Part shown: piece by piece, positions 10,180-20,259 of the stretch
Layout: each line of letters starts with the position of its first letter
Position numbering within the stretch: the first letter of the stretch is position 1
Assembly (NCBI GenBank): GCA_947449495.1
Contig: CANFSB010000005.1
Span: 1-64,000 of the forward strand
Origin: Pseudomonadota bacterium
GTDB taxonomy: Bacteria > Pseudomonadota > Gammaproteobacteria > Steroidobacterales > Steroidobacteraceae
DNA: 64,000 nucleotides
Reading direction: 5' to 3'
Position numbers and translations under genes: made by a program
Notes under the pieces: generated by a model
What the model was told of the DNA's origin: nothing
Databases searched by the model: none
What the model saw: the letters and a program-made list of their open reading frames with translations, nothing else

Positions 10180-11709
10180 TCATCGCCCGCCGCGCTGCAG
10201 GCGCTGCTCGCGCAGGTGGTCGCGGATTTCCTCGCGACGCGCGAAGTAGCGCTTGCGCTGCACGTCCGTCAGGTGCGGATCTGTCAGTGCCAAGTCCAAC
10301 TGCTGGGTAGCGAGCATCAGATCGCCGCTGGAGAGGTGGTACTCGGCCATGTAGTAGTAGGCGTCGCCTGTTTCACCGGCAGCACTGGCGGCCAGGGCCG
10401 TCAGTCGGATCTGTGCCGGTGTAGGTTGAGTGTTGTTGAATAGATCCAGCAGCAGTTGGTGGGCCTTGGCGGGCTGCTCGGCCTGCATTAGCGCTTCGGC
10501 ATAACGCACGGTGACCGGTACGTTGCGCGGGAACAGATCCAGTGCTTTGGCGAAAGTCGCCAAGGCCTGTTCCTTCTGCCCGGCTGCCATCTGCGCTTCG
10601 CCCAGCGCGGTATGCACTAGCGTCAACTCTGGGTTGCTCTTCATCATCGTTTGCAGATCGCCAGCCGCCTTGGCTGGATCGGCGGCCTTGATGTCAGCCA
10701 GCGCTGCGCCATAGCGCAAGGCCAGGCTGTCGCCGCTGTTGTTGCGCATGCGCAGGTAATAAGGGCGCATGTCAGTGTCTGACTCGGCCGATAGCACGCG
10801 GACCCGTTCGCGGATCAGCGCGTAGCTGGCGGTGTCGTGTTTCTTGCTGGAGCGCTGGGGCAGCTGCGAGGCCCGCGCGCGAGCTTCTGCGACGCGCAAT
10901 GCACTGACCGGATGGGTTTTGAGCAGATCAGGGATGTCGTTGTAAGACGCACTTTGGCCACGACCAATGGCGCCGAAGAAGCCGGCCATTCCCGACGGAT
11001 CAAACTCTGCTGCAGCCAGATAGCCGATGCCGACGCGATCGGCTTCCGACTCTTCCATACGGGTGAAGTTAATTTGTTGCTGCATGGCAGCACCCTGCGC
11101 CATCGAAACACCGCCGATGGCGGCATTGGGATTGCCGGAGGCAACGCCAATGAGGATGGCACCAAGCATGGCGGCCATCATGGGGATGCTGTTGCGGCTT
11201 TGTGCTTGGATGGCGCGCGCAATGTGCCGCTGAACCACGTGACCAATTTCGTGCGCTAACACGCCGGCGAGTTCGGATTCGTTGTTGGTCAGCAGCAGCA
11301 GGCCGGTATTGGCGCCAATAAAGCCGCCAGGCAGGGCAAATGCGTTGACGTCTTTATCGCGTACGAAAAAGAAGTTGAAGGTTTGCTCGCCTTCTTGTGC
11401 TTGCGCACCGATACGTGAGCCGATGTCCTGAATGTATTCGGTGGCTTCGGGGTCTTCTAGAATTTGGTTTTCATCGCGCAGATTGCGCACCATCATGCGG
11501 CCGACCTGAAACTCATCTTTGCGACTGATGATTGCGTTGGCACCGCTGCCCATGTCGGGCAGGTTTAATGCTGCCGGGGCGGCGGGCACTGTTACCGGCG
11601 CTGGTACAGGTTGTGTATTGACAGCCTCTTGTGCCAGCACAACGCGGCCCAGTGCCAGTGCTATCGCGGCAGCTAAAGCAGGTGTGATGCAGCGTGTGCT
11701 GAGGCTCAT
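10180..11709 (-). CDS. bepA: M48 metalloprotease with TPR domain (BepA-like)
   Basis: HEIGHV zinc motif, signal peptide, C-terminal TPR-type repeats. Confidence 0.9.
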   Translation of the reverse strand: MSLSTRCITPALAAAIALALGRVVLAQEAVNTQPVPAPVTVPAAPAALNLPDMGSGANAIISRKDEFQVGRMMVRNLRDENQILEDPEATEYIQDIGSRIGAQAQEGEQTFNFFFVRDKDVNAFALPGGFIGANTGLLLLTNNESELAGVLAHEIGHVVQRHIARAIQAQSRNSIPMMAAMLGAILIGVASGNPNAAIGGVSMAQGAAMQQQINFTRMEESEADRVGIGYLAAAEFDPSGMAGFFGAIGRGQSASYNDIPDLLKTHPVSALRVAEARARASQLPQRSSKKHDTASYALIRERVRVLSAESDTDMRPYYLRMRNNSGDSLALRYGAALADIKAADPAKAAGDLQTMMKSNPELTLVHTALGEAQMAAGQKEQALATFAKALDLFPRNVPVTVRYAEALMQAEQPAKAHQLLLDLFNNTQPTPAQIRLTALAASAAGETGDAYYYMAEYHLSSGDLMLATQQLDLALTDPHLTDVQRKRYFARREEIRDHLREQRLQRGGR

Positions 11710-11752
11710 GATGCAGTTCAGACCGCGCTGCGCGCCAAGGGTTCAAAGTTCA

Positions 11753-13177
11753 TCACAGGATCTCCGCTGCGCGGTCCGCCAGCCGGGAACGTTCGCCCCG
11801 CACCAGCGTGATATGGCCGGAGTGCGGCCAGCCGCGGAACCTGTTAACGACATAGGTAATGCCGCAGGTCGTCTCGGTGAGATAGGGCGTATCGATTTGC
11901 GCAATGTTGCCCAGGCAAACCAGCTTGGTGCCCGGTCCTACACGCGTTACCAAGGCCTTCATCTGCTTGGGTGTGAGATTCTGCGCTTCATCGATGATGA
12001 TGTAGCGATTGAGAAAGGTGCGACCGCGCATAAAGTTGAGTGAGCGGATCTTGATGCGATTGCGCAGCAGGTCGCTGGTTGCAGCACGGCCCCAGTTGCT
12101 GCCGCCGCCAGAGCCCTGAGTGAGAACCTCCAGGTTGTCCATCAACGCCCCCATCCACGGCTCCATTTTTTCTTCTTCAGTGCCGGGTAAAAAGCCGATG
12201 TCCTCGCCCAGCGGTATCGTCACGCGCGTCATGATAATTTCGGTGAAACGATTGCTGTCGAGTGTTTGAGACAGACCTGCGGCCAGCGCCAGCAGTGTTT
12301 TGCCGGTACCGGCCTGGCCCAGTATGGTGACCAGTTCTATTTCCGGATCCAGCAGTAGATTGAGCGCGAAATTCTGCTCGCGATTGCGGGCGGTGATACC
12401 CCACACACCGCTGCGTTCGGCGCGATAGTCGTTGACCAACTCCAGTCGCGCCTGACCGTCTTGCACCTGACGCACGATGGCTTCAATGCCTTGCGAACTC
12501 TCTTCGTGCACGAACTCATTGCAATGCCAGTGTTCGATTTGAGGACCGTGCAGCTCATACCAAGTGCGGCCGTTGTCGGTACCTGACCGCATATCTGCGC
12601 CGTTCTTCTCCCAGAAGTCGACTGGTAACGCATGACTGCCCACGTGCAGCAGATCTACATCCTCGATGGTGCGATCGCTGTAGTAGTCCTCCGCGTGCAC
12701 ACCAACTATGGCGGCCTTGATGCGCAAGTTGATGTCTTTGGAAACCAGCGTGACGCGCACCGCTGCGGCTTCATTTTGCAGCGCCAGCGTTTGCGTCAGG
12801 ATGGAGTTGTCTGCGCCGTGGCCGGGCAGGCCTTCGGGCAGCTTGCCGATCAGGTTGCGGGTCTGGAAAAACAACCGGCCGCTGGCCTTGGCCTGCGGAT
12901 CGATGCTGGCAATGGCCGGTTGGATGATGATGCCTTGGTCGATCTGTGCCTTGGTGGCACCACCGAGCAACTCATCCAGAAAGCGCGACACCTGGCGCAC
13001 GTTGCGCGCCTGTTCTGACAGTCCTTTCTTGTGCTGGTCGAGTTCTTCCAGCACCACCATGGGCAGATAGATGTCGTGTTCGGCGAAACGGAAAATAGCC
13101 GTCGGATCGTGCATCAGCACGTTGGTGTCGAGAACGTAGATGCGTTTGGCTTCAGCAGGCAGTTCTGAGGGTTTCAA
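11753..13177 (-). CDS. PhoH-family protein with N-terminal PIN domain
   Basis: KRIYVLDTNVLMHDP (PIN), LGQAGTGKTLLALAAGL (Walker A), RGRTFLNRYIIIDEAQNLTPKQMK; ORF extends to 13243, start uncertain (TTG at 13177 reduces overlap with bcp). Confidence 0.9.
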   Translation of the reverse strand: MKPSELPAEAKRIYVLDTNVLMHDPTAIFRFAEHDIYLPMVVLEELDQHKKGLSEQARNVRQVSRFLDELLGGATKAQIDQGIIIQPAIASIDPQAKASGRLFFQTRNLIGKLPEGLPGHGADNSILTQTLALQNEAAAVRVTLVSKDINLRIKAAIVGVHAEDYYSDRTIEDVDLLHVGSHALPVDFWEKNGADMRSGTDNGRTWYELHGPQIEHWHCNEFVHEESSQGIEAIVRQVQDGQARLELVNDYRAERSGVWGITARNREQNFALNLLLDPEIELVTILGQAGTGKTLLALAAGLSQTLDSNRFTEIIMTRVTIPLGEDIGFLPGTEEEKMEPWMGALMDNLEVLTQGSGGGSNWGRAATSDLLRNRIKIRSLNFMRGRTFLNRYIIIDEAQNLTPKQMKALVTRVGPGTKLVCLGNIAQIDTPYLTETTCGITYVVNRFRGWPHSGHITLVRGERSRLADRAAEIL

Positions 13178-13622
13178 GTACTTGCTCCGCGTGGCCGGGG
13201 ACTTTGACCTTGCGCCATTCGTGCCGCAGCACGCCCTTGGCATCGATGAGAAAAGTGCTGCGCTCGATACCCAGTACTTTTTTTCCGTACATGTTCTTTT
13301 CGCGAATCACATCGAACAGCTTGCAGGCTGTTTCGTCGGCATCGCTGAGCAGCTCAAATGGCAGGCCCAGCGAAAGTCGAAACTTTGCATGCGAAGCCAG
13401 GCTGTCGCGCGAGATGCCCAGCACCTGTGCACCGGCGGCAGTGAACTGACCGTGCAAATCCCGAAACGCAGCGCTTTCGGTGGTGCAGCCGGGTGTGGCG
13501 TCCTTGGGATAAAAGTACAGGATCACCCAGTTACCGCGCGCCGCGCGCAGGCTGAAATCCTTGCCCGCTGTCGAGGGCAAGGTGAACTGGGGTACCGCTT
13601 TGCCTGTCACGACCTGAGTCAT
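13152..13622 (-). CDS. bcp: Thioredoxin-dependent peroxiredoxin Bcp
   Basis: MTQVVTGKAVPQFTLPSTAGKDFSLRAARGNWVILYFYPKDATPGCTTES. Confidence 0.95.
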   Translation of the reverse strand: MTQVVTGKAVPQFTLPSTAGKDFSLRAARGNWVILYFYPKDATPGCTTESAAFRDLHGQFTAAGAQVLGISRDSLASHAKFRLSLGLPFELLSDADETACKLFDVIREKNMYGKKVLGIERSTFLIDAKGVLRHEWRKVKVPGHAEQVLETLRTAC

Positions 13623-13632
13623 GGCATTACCT

Positions 13633-14163
13633 TTAATTTTTGACGGGTTCGAGGATGGCGTCGAGGTTGAGCGAGTCGCAGTAGTCCATAAAGTCTTCGC
13701 GCAGCTGCGATACATGAATGCGGGTGGGAACGTTGATCATCATCTGCAGCGAGAACATGGCTGCGCCGGTCTGGGCGGCCAGATAGCTGCGCGTGGCCAC
13801 TTCGCCAATGTCGATCTGGCGGCTGGCAAAGAAACCAGCCAGACCGGATGCAATAGCAGGTTGGTCTGCGCAGACCACATCGACGGAATAGGGCAGGTGA
13901 TCGGCCCGTCGGGGCCGCGCCTCGGTTCTGCGCAGCTGCACGGTCAGGCCATTGGTCTCGGCCAGGCGCGGCAGTTCGGTCTCCAGACGCGCCAGCGCGT
14001 GCCAATTGCCGCCCACCAGCAGCTGGAGGCCGAATTCGGCCCCCAAAGCCAGCATGCGACTCTCGCTGATGCTGCCGCCGCAGTCGGCAATCGTGCGGGT
14101 GAACTCATGGACAAGACCGGGCCGGTCGCTGCCAAGTGCCGAAACAGCCAAGAATTGCTTCAT
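13633..14163 (-). CDS. gcvR: Glycine cleavage system repressor GcvR-like (ACT domains)
   Basis: MKQFLAVSALGSDRPGLVHEFTRTIADCGGSISESRMLALGAEFGL; bcp-gcvR-dapA context. Confidence 0.88.
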   Translation of the reverse strand: MKQFLAVSALGSDRPGLVHEFTRTIADCGGSISESRMLALGAEFGLQLLVGGNWHALARLETELPRLAETNGLTVQLRRTEARPRRADHLPYSVDVVCADQPAIASGLAGFFASRQIDIGEVATRSYLAAQTGAAMFSLQMMINVPTRIHVSQLREDFMDYCDSLNLDAILEPVKN

Positions 14164-14275
14164 GCCGACCTGATGTGGGGGAACCGATCCAGCATACCGA
14201 TGCTTGCCTCGGATATCACGCGGACCGTAACATCGCGCCCCTTTATCGCAGTCATCCCGCCTCGGGGGTTGCCCA

Positions 14276-15172
14276 ATGGTTCGTAACGGTTTCTCAGGCA
14301 CATATGTCGCCATCGTCACCCCGATGCTCGCAGGGGGCGGCGTGGATTGGCAGGCGTGGGACCGTCTGATCGATTTCCACGCCGACAATGGCACCGATGG
14401 TGTGATTGTGGGTGGCACCACGGGTGAGTCGCCGACGCTTGGAGATGCCGAGCTGCGTGAGCTGGTGTTGCAGGCGCAGCGCCGCGCAGCGGGCCGGGTA
14501 CAGATTTTGGCTGGTGCCGGTACCAACAGCACCGCCGGCACGGTCAGCAAAGTGCTCGAACTGTCGGCGTTGGGCGTCGATGGACTGTTGCTTGCCACGC
14601 CGGCCTATAACAAGCCCACTCAGGAAGGGCTGTATCAGCACTACGCTGCCGCCGCCGCCGCCAGCAGCGTGCCGCTCATGCTCTACAACGTACCCGGCCG
14701 CACAGCCGTAGACATGCTGCCTGCCACGGTGGCCCGTTTGGCGGCACTGCCGCATATCGTGGCCATCAAAGAGGCTGTGGCCTCGCTGGATCGCATCCGT
14801 GAGCTGCGGGCGGTGTGTCCGCCGCAATTTCAGATCCTCTCCGGTGATGACCCGACCGTTCGCGAGGCGATGGCTTTGGGTGCCTGCGGTGTGGTGTCGG
14901 TTACCGCCAACGTAGCGCCGTCGCTGATGAGCCGCATGATTGCCGCCGCCGGTCGCGGTGAGACTGTACTGGCTGCGGAACTCGATGCCCGTCTGGCCGG
15001 TCTACATCAACACTTGTTCGTTGAGGCCAACCCGATCCCGGTCAAGTGGGCGATGGCGCGCATGGGCCTGATCGGTGATACCTTGCGACTGCCGCTGACT
15101 GAGCTGTCGCCGCATTGCCATGCGGTGGTGCTCGATGCGATGCGGCAAGCCGACATCACGCCCGTTGCCTGA
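14276..15172 (+). CDS. dapA: 4-hydroxy-tetrahydrodipicolinate synthase DapA
   Basis: GTTGESPTLGDAELRELV; LMLYNVPGRTAVDM; HIVAIKEA active-site Lys. Confidence 0.97.
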   Translation: MVRNGFSGTYVAIVTPMLAGGGVDWQAWDRLIDFHADNGTDGVIVGGTTGESPTLGDAELRELVLQAQRRAAGRVQILAGAGTNSTAGTVSKVLELSALGVDGLLLATPAYNKPTQEGLYQHYAAAAAASSVPLMLYNVPGRTAVDMLPATVARLAALPHIVAIKEAVASLDRIRELRAVCPPQFQILSGDDPTVREAMALGACGVVSVTANVAPSLMSRMIAAAGRGETVLAAELDARLAGLHQHLFVEANPIPVKWAMARMGLIGDTLRLPLTELSPHCHAVVLDAMRQADITPVA

Positions 15173-15181
15173 GTACACGCC

Positions 15182-15631
15182 ATGTCATTGACTCTGTCTC
15201 CCGTCTTGCACACTGCGCCGCGTTCCGTCTGGCGCAGCGCTGCGCCTTTGGCGGTGGTGGCCCTGGCGCTGCTGGCTTTGCCCGGTTGCAAACGTTTCAT
15301 GCGCGCCGATTGCAACAAGGTGCAGGGCTATGAGCAGGCGCAAAACCTGCAGGGTTTGCGCATTCCTGGTGGGCTGGATCCGCTCAATACACGCGGTGCG
15401 CTCAAGATTCCTGAGTTGCGCGAGCCCGAGGCACCACGAGACGTCAACGATGCTTGCCTGGAAGAGCCACCGAAGTTTTCCAATGCGCGTCTGATGCCGC
15501 TGGTACGCGACAAGGCTACCGTCAAGGCTGAAAAGAAGGCTGCCGATGCTGCCGCCAAGAAGGCCGCTGCTGAAGCTAAGGCTAAGAAGAAAGCTGACGC
15601 TGCAGCCGATAAGGCGGCTGCAAAAAAATAA
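15182..15631 (+). CDS. Short BamC/NlpB-like lipoprotein with Lys/Ala-rich C-terminus
   Basis: Lipobox LALPGC; YEQAQNLQGLRIPGGLDP resembles the BamC N-terminal region; downstream of dapA; tail of ~35 aa almost only K/A/D/E. Confidence 0.6.
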   Translation: MSLTLSPVLHTAPRSVWRSAAPLAVVALALLALPGCKRFMRADCNKVQGYEQAQNLQGLRIPGGLDPLNTRGALKIPELREPEAPRDVNDACLEEPPKFSNARLMPLVRDKATVKAEKKAADAAAKKAAAEAKAKKKADAAADKAAAKK

Positions 15632-15706
15632 TCTGACGGTGCGTTGCCAGTGCAGAGCGCGGTGTGCGCTCTGGTACACTGCGTGCTCCAGCATCGTGTG
15701 TTTTTC

Positions 15707-15798
15707 GGAGAGGTGGCCGAGTGGTCGAAGGCGCTGGACTGGAATTCCAGTAATATCCTAACGGGTATTCGTGGGTTCGAATCCCACCCTCTCCGCCA
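15707..15798 (+). tRNA. tRNA-Ser (anticodon GGA at 15741-15743)
   Basis: GGAGAGG...CCTCTCC acceptor stem, CTGGA-CTGGAAT-TCCAG anticodon arm, long variable arm, GGTTCGAATCC T-loop, encoded CCA. Confidence 0.97.
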
Positions 15799-15806
15799 GT
15801 TACAGT

Positions 15807-15918
<112 letters not shown>

Positions 15919-15952
15919 TCCCATCGCTGCCCGTCAGCTCAGGCTAGTAGCC

Positions 15953-17635
15953 ATGTCCTATACCGCGTTGGCGCGCAAATGGCGCCCCAAGTCCTTCGCC
16001 GAGATGTCGGGCCAAGAGCATGTGCTCAAAGCGCTGGCCAACGCACTGGACGCGGGTCGTGTACATCACGCATTCCTCTTCACCGGTACGCGCGGCGTGG
16101 GCAAGACCACTATCGCGCGCATCTTTGCCAAGTGTCTCAACTGCGAGACCGGCATGCGCTCGGTGCCTTGCGGTACCTGTGCCAGTTGCCAAGAGATCGA
16201 TGCCGGGCGTTTTCTGGACTTGATCGAAGTGGATGCCGCCTCTCGTACCAAGGTGGATGACACCCGCGAACTGCTGGAGAACGTGCAGTACGCCCCCTCG
16301 CGTGGTCGCTACAAGGTGTACCTCATCGACGAGGTGCACATGCTCTCCACCAGTTCATTCAATGCGCTGCTCAAAACCCTTGAAGAGCCGCCGCCGCACG
16401 TCAAGTTCCTGCTCGCAACTACCGATCCGCAGAAACTGCCGGCAACGGTGTTGTCGCGCTGTCTGCAGTTCAACCTCAAGCGATTGACGCCGGCATTGAT
16501 CAGCAGCCGGCTGGCACATGTGCTGCAGGCGGAAGGCATGGAGGCTGAATCCGCTGCGCTGCAACTGTTGGCGCAGGCCGCCGATGGCAGCTTGCGTGAT
16601 GCGCTCTCGCTGCTCGATCAGTTGTTGGCGTTTGGCAATGGTGCGGCCCGTGAGGCCGACGCAGTGGCCATGCTGGGCACCGTTGATCGATCACAGGTCA
16701 CGCGGTTGGCGCAGCTGCTGGCGGCACAGGATGCAGCAGGTTTGGTGGCGCAGGCGCGCGATCTGGAGCAGTTCTCGCCCGACTACGCGCAGCTGCTGGA
16801 TGAGCTCAATGGTCTGCTGGCACAGGTGGCTGTGTTGCAGGTGGTGCCGGGCTCAACCACCGAAGACTCGTTGTATGCGCCGGCGCTCTTGCAGTCACTG
16901 GCTGCAGCAATCGCACCGCAGGATCTGCAGCTCTATTACCAGATCGGTTTGCTGGGGCGTCGCGATCTGGCCTTGCTGGCTGACGCGCGCCTTGGGTTTC
17001 TGATGACCTTGATACGCATGCTGGCGTTTAGGCCGCAGGCGGCAACCGCTGCTGCACCGGCGCCTCTGGCAGCCGCAGGGGGGCAGGGCACGCGCCTGCC
17101 CGCAGCACCCGCCGCGGCGCGGCCAGGGACCAGCGGTATGGGTGCCTCCGGCGCGGCGCCTGCTGTTGCGGCACCGGTGGCCACTCGGCCCGCCGATCCG
17201 GCAGGCTTGGCAGCGCTGACCGCCTCCGATTGGCAAGGGCTGGCAGAGCGGCTCGACCTGCGTGGCGTCACCCGTCAGCTGGCGGCCCACTGCGCATTGA
17301 CCGCCGTACAGGGCAGCACACTGCGTCTGGCGCTGGACCCGCGCCAGAAGCAGTTGCTCAACGCGCAGTCTTTGGAGCGGCTTGGGCAGGCGCTCAGCGC
17401 CCATTACGGCATGCCCGTGCGCACCGAAATCGACACCAGCGCGGCGGTAGCCGACACGCCGGCCGCCGCCCAGGATCGTCAAGCCCGTCAGCGTATGGAT
17501 ACGGCCGCAGCGGGCCTAGCCGGTGATCCGCTGGTCAAAGCACTGGCCGACCAGTTCGGTGCCACCTTGCTGCCCGAGTCGGTGCGTTTGACACCGACGG
17601 CCACGGCTCCCCCCAACCCGGTAGAAGACGACTGA
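15953..17635 (+). CDS. dnaX: DNA polymerase III subunit gamma/tau
   Basis: [52 protein letters not shown]; Cys4 zinc module; start placed after the SRP RNA. Confidence 0.96.
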   Translation: MSYTALARKWRPKSFAEMSGQEHVLKALANALDAGRVHHAFLFTGTRGVGKTTIARIFAKCLNCETGMRSVPCGTCASCQEIDAGRFLDLIEVDAASRTKVDDTRELLENVQYAPSRGRYKVYLIDEVHMLSTSSFNALLKTLEEPPPHVKFLLATTDPQKLPATVLSRCLQFNLKRLTPALISSRLAHVLQAEGMEAESAALQLLAQAADGSLRDALSLLDQLLAFGNGAAREADAVAMLGTVDRSQVTRLAQLLAAQDAAGLVAQARDLEQFSPDYAQLLDELNGLLAQVAVLQVVPGSTTEDSLYAPALLQSLAAAIAPQDLQLYYQIGLLGRRDLALLADARLGFLMTLIRMLAFRPQAATAAAPAPLAAAGGQGTRLPAAPAAARPGTSGMGASGAAPAVAAPVATRPADPAGLAALTASDWQGLAERLDLRGVTRQLAAHCALTAVQGSTLRLALDPRQKQLLNAQSLERLGQALSAHYGMPVRTEIDTSAAVADTPAAAQDRQARQRMDTAAAGLAGDPLVKALADQFGATLLPESVRLTPTATAPPNPVEDD

Positions 17636-17639
17636 CGCC

Positions 17640-18239
17640 GTGAAGCATTCTCCCGCGCTCGCGCGCCTCATCGATGCCTTGCATGCGCTGCCTGGTATAG
17701 GGCCCAAAACAGCACAGCGCATGGCGTTTCGCCTGCTGCAGGACGGCCGTGAGGGCGCACGGGAGTTGTCCAGCGCCATCACTGGTGCGCTCGGTGCGGT
17801 CGGGCGCTGCACGCGCTGTCGCATGCTCACCGAGGGCGAGTTGTGCTTGGTCTGCGCCTCACCGCAGCGCGATTCGGCGCTGCTGTGTGTGGTCGAGTCG
17901 CCCGCCGATGTGGTGGCAGTGGAGGCTTCGGCCAGTTTCCGCGGTCGCTATTTTGTCCTGATGGGCCATTTGTCGCCGCTGGATGGCGTCGGCCCCGAGC
18001 AATTGGGGTTGGCGCAATTTGAACAGTTGCTGGTCGCAGGCGAAGTCCGCGAGGTCATTCTGGCGACCAATCCGACAGTGGAGGGCGAGGCCACCGCGCA
18101 TTTTTTGTCGGGATTGGCGCAAAAGCACGGATTGCGTGCTACCCGCATCGCCCATGGCGTGCCCATCGGTGGCGAGCTCGAGTATGTGGACGGCGGCACG
18201 CTGGCTCATGCCCTGCAGGGGCGCCAGAGCGTGTTCTAG
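17640..18239 (+). CDS. recR: Recombination protein RecR
   Basis: [57 protein letters not shown] start. Confidence 0.96.
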   Translation: MKHSPALARLIDALHALPGIGPKTAQRMAFRLLQDGREGARELSSAITGALGAVGRCTRCRMLTEGELCLVCASPQRDSALLCVVESPADVVAVEASASFRGRYFVLMGHLSPLDGVGPEQLGLAQFEQLLVAGEVREVILATNPTVEGEATAHFLSGLAQKHGLRATRIAHGVPIGGELEYVDGGTLAHALQGRQSVF

Positions 18240-19177
18240 CGGCGGTTGCCGTTGCCGCGCGTCCCGGGGGCGCGCTGCCCTAGCAGCTCTTCGTACAGCC
18301 GCCGCAGCCGGCGGTAGCTCTCGTACCGCCGTGCACTCATGCGTCCGTCGGCCACCGCCGCAGTGACCGCGCAGCCGGGTTCCTGACGATGCTTGCAATC
18401 GGCGAAACGACAGCCCGGAGCAATGCGATCCACCTCGATGAACCCTAGGCTGGCTGCGTCGAGTTGATCGACTGATGGCGCGTAATCACGCACACCCGGA
18501 GAATCGATGATGCGGCCGCCGCCGATGCAGTCATACAGCCGCGAGGCGGTGGTGGTGTGGCGCCCTTCGGATTCGCGCATCAGTTCGCCGGTGACCGCGT
18601 CCTGGCCATCCACGGCCAATTGCCGGATCAGAGAAGACTTGCCTACACCGGACTGCCCCAAAAGCACGCTGGTATGTCCGGACAGCGCTGTGGCCAGGGC
18701 AGGCAGGCCCGTACCTGCCAAGGCCGACACGCGGTGTACCTGCCAGCCCAAGGCAGCCAGCTCGGCCAACGCCGCCTCGTCTTCATCGCGCAGCGGCAGA
18801 TCGGCTTTGTTGACGATCAGCAAGGACGCCAAGCCGGCGCTTGCGGCCGCGCACAGATACCGGTCGATCATGAAGGGATCCGGGCGCGGCACGGCTGCAA
18901 TGACCACCGCGGCCATCGTCAGATTGGCGACGATGGGTTCGCTACGGGCTCGCGCGTTACTGCGCAGTAGCACGCTGCTGCGTTTGTGCACTGCAGTGGC
19001 CAGCACTTCGCCATGCGCATCGCGCTGACAGGCCACGCGATCGCCGCAGACTATGTCTAAATCACGACCGAATGGCCGCGCACGCAAAATCACTGCGGCA
19101 TCGTCGCGCAACAGCACATGCCGGCCATAGGCGGCAATTACATCGGCGTCGAAGCGTTCAGGGCTTTGCATGGGCAC
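18236..19177 (-). CDS. rsgA: Ribosome small subunit-dependent GTPase A
   Basis: Circularly permuted GTPase: NKADLPL precedes [17 protein letters not shown]-terminal [16 protein letters not shown] zinc motif. Confidence 0.95.
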   Translation of the reverse strand: MPMQSPERFDADVIAAYGRHVLLRDDAAVILRARPFGRDLDIVCGDRVACQRDAHGEVLATAVHKRSSVLLRSNARARSEPIVANLTMAAVVIAAVPRPDPFMIDRYLCAAASAGLASLLIVNKADLPLRDEDEAALAELAALGWQVHRVSALAGTGLPALATALSGHTSVLLGQSGVGKSSLIRQLAVDGQDAVTGELMRESEGRHTTTASRLYDCIGGGRIIDSPGVRDYAPSVDQLDAASLGFIEVDRIAPGCRFADCKHRQEPGCAVTAAVADGRMSARRYESYRRLRRLYEELLGQRAPGTRGNGNRR

Positions 19178-19210
19178 TGATAGAATGACACATCACACCG
19201 GAGTCACCGC

Positions 19211-19771
19211 ATGCAGAGCCGCGATAACCTGATCTGGATTGATCTTGAGATGACTGGTCTATCGCCCGAGCGCGATGTCATCATCGAGATCGCCACCGTG
19301 GTAACCGACGCGCAGCTGCAAGTGCTGGCGGAAGGGCCGGTCATTGCTATTCACCAAAGTGACGCGATCTTGGCCGGCATGGACGAGTGGAATACTCGTC
19401 AACACGGCGGTTCGGGTCTGGTGGATCGGGTGCGGGCCAGCACTCACGATCACGCCGCTGCTGAGGCCGACACGCTGGCGTTTCTAGCGCAGTGGGTGCC
19501 AACTGGTGCATCGCCGATGTGTGGCAACAGCATTTGTCAGGATCGGCGCTTCATGGCGCGTCACATGCCTGCACTGGAACGCTGGTTTCACTATCGCAAC
19601 TTGGATGTCAGCACTCTCAAAGAACTGGCACGGCGCTGGGCACCGCAGGTCTCGGCAGGGTTCAGCAAAAACGCAGCCCATCTGGCGCTGGCGGATGTGC
19701 ACGATTCAATCCGTGAATTGGCTTATTACCGCGAACACTTGTTTGCTGCAGTCTGTGCGCCCACTGCTTGA
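19211..19771 (+). CDS. orn: Oligoribonuclease
   Basis: [48 protein letters not shown]. Confidence 0.97.
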   Translation: MQSRDNLIWIDLEMTGLSPERDVIIEIATVVTDAQLQVLAEGPVIAIHQSDAILAGMDEWNTRQHGGSGLVDRVRASTHDHAAAEADTLAFLAQWVPTGASPMCGNSICQDRRFMARHMPALERWFHYRNLDVSTLKELARRWAPQVSAGFSKNAAHLALADVHDSIRELAYYREHLFAAVCAPTA

Positions 19772-19803
19772 AGACCGCCGCTTTGCTGCGGTAGGTTGAA
19801 AAC

Positions 19804-20250
19804 ATGCTAACTGAAGCCACTTTACCGGTCTCTTGGCGCGCCAAGCCGCGCAGCTTCGTGGCGCTGATGGGCCTGTACGAAAGCAATTACCTGCGTTTAC
19901 TGCGGCTATGCGGTGATCCGCAAGTACTGCCAGCGGTGCGCCTTGCGCTGGTAGAGGGCGATTGTCCCTTGCAGCTGATGGTGGCGGCGCGTACGCCCTA
20001 TACCACCGAGCTTGATCTCACTTATTTGATGCCCGATACCGACGAGCGTTTGCCGGATCTGCGCGTCAAGCTCTATAGCGATGCGCGTATGGCAGAGGCG
20101 CTGTCCTGTGCCAATCAGCCACTGCATCCGGCGCTGCGCGCTTTGCATCTGGCCACAGCGGCAGAGCAATTTGATCAGCGCTGGCGCCTCAATGTGTTGC
20201 TCAACAAGTGGCTCGAATACTTGTTGGACCGTGGCTATCAGCTAAGCTGA
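19804..20250 (+). CDS. DUF1249-family protein (YqiB-like)
   Basis: SFVALMGLYESNYLRLLRLCGD; YTTELDLTYLMPD; size fits the family. Confidence 0.8.
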   Translation: MLTEATLPVSWRAKPRSFVALMGLYESNYLRLLRLCGDPQVLPAVRLALVEGDCPLQLMVAARTPYTTELDLTYLMPDTDERLPDLRVKLYSDARMAEALSCANQPLHPALRALHLATAAEQFDQRWRLNVLLNKWLEYLLDRGYQLS

Positions 20251-20259
20251 TCAGTGCGC

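Noticed and set aside
15953-17635. Programmed frameshift in dnaX giving separate gamma and tau
   Set aside because: I did not find an A-AAA-AAG-type slippery heptamer in the reading; cannot support it.
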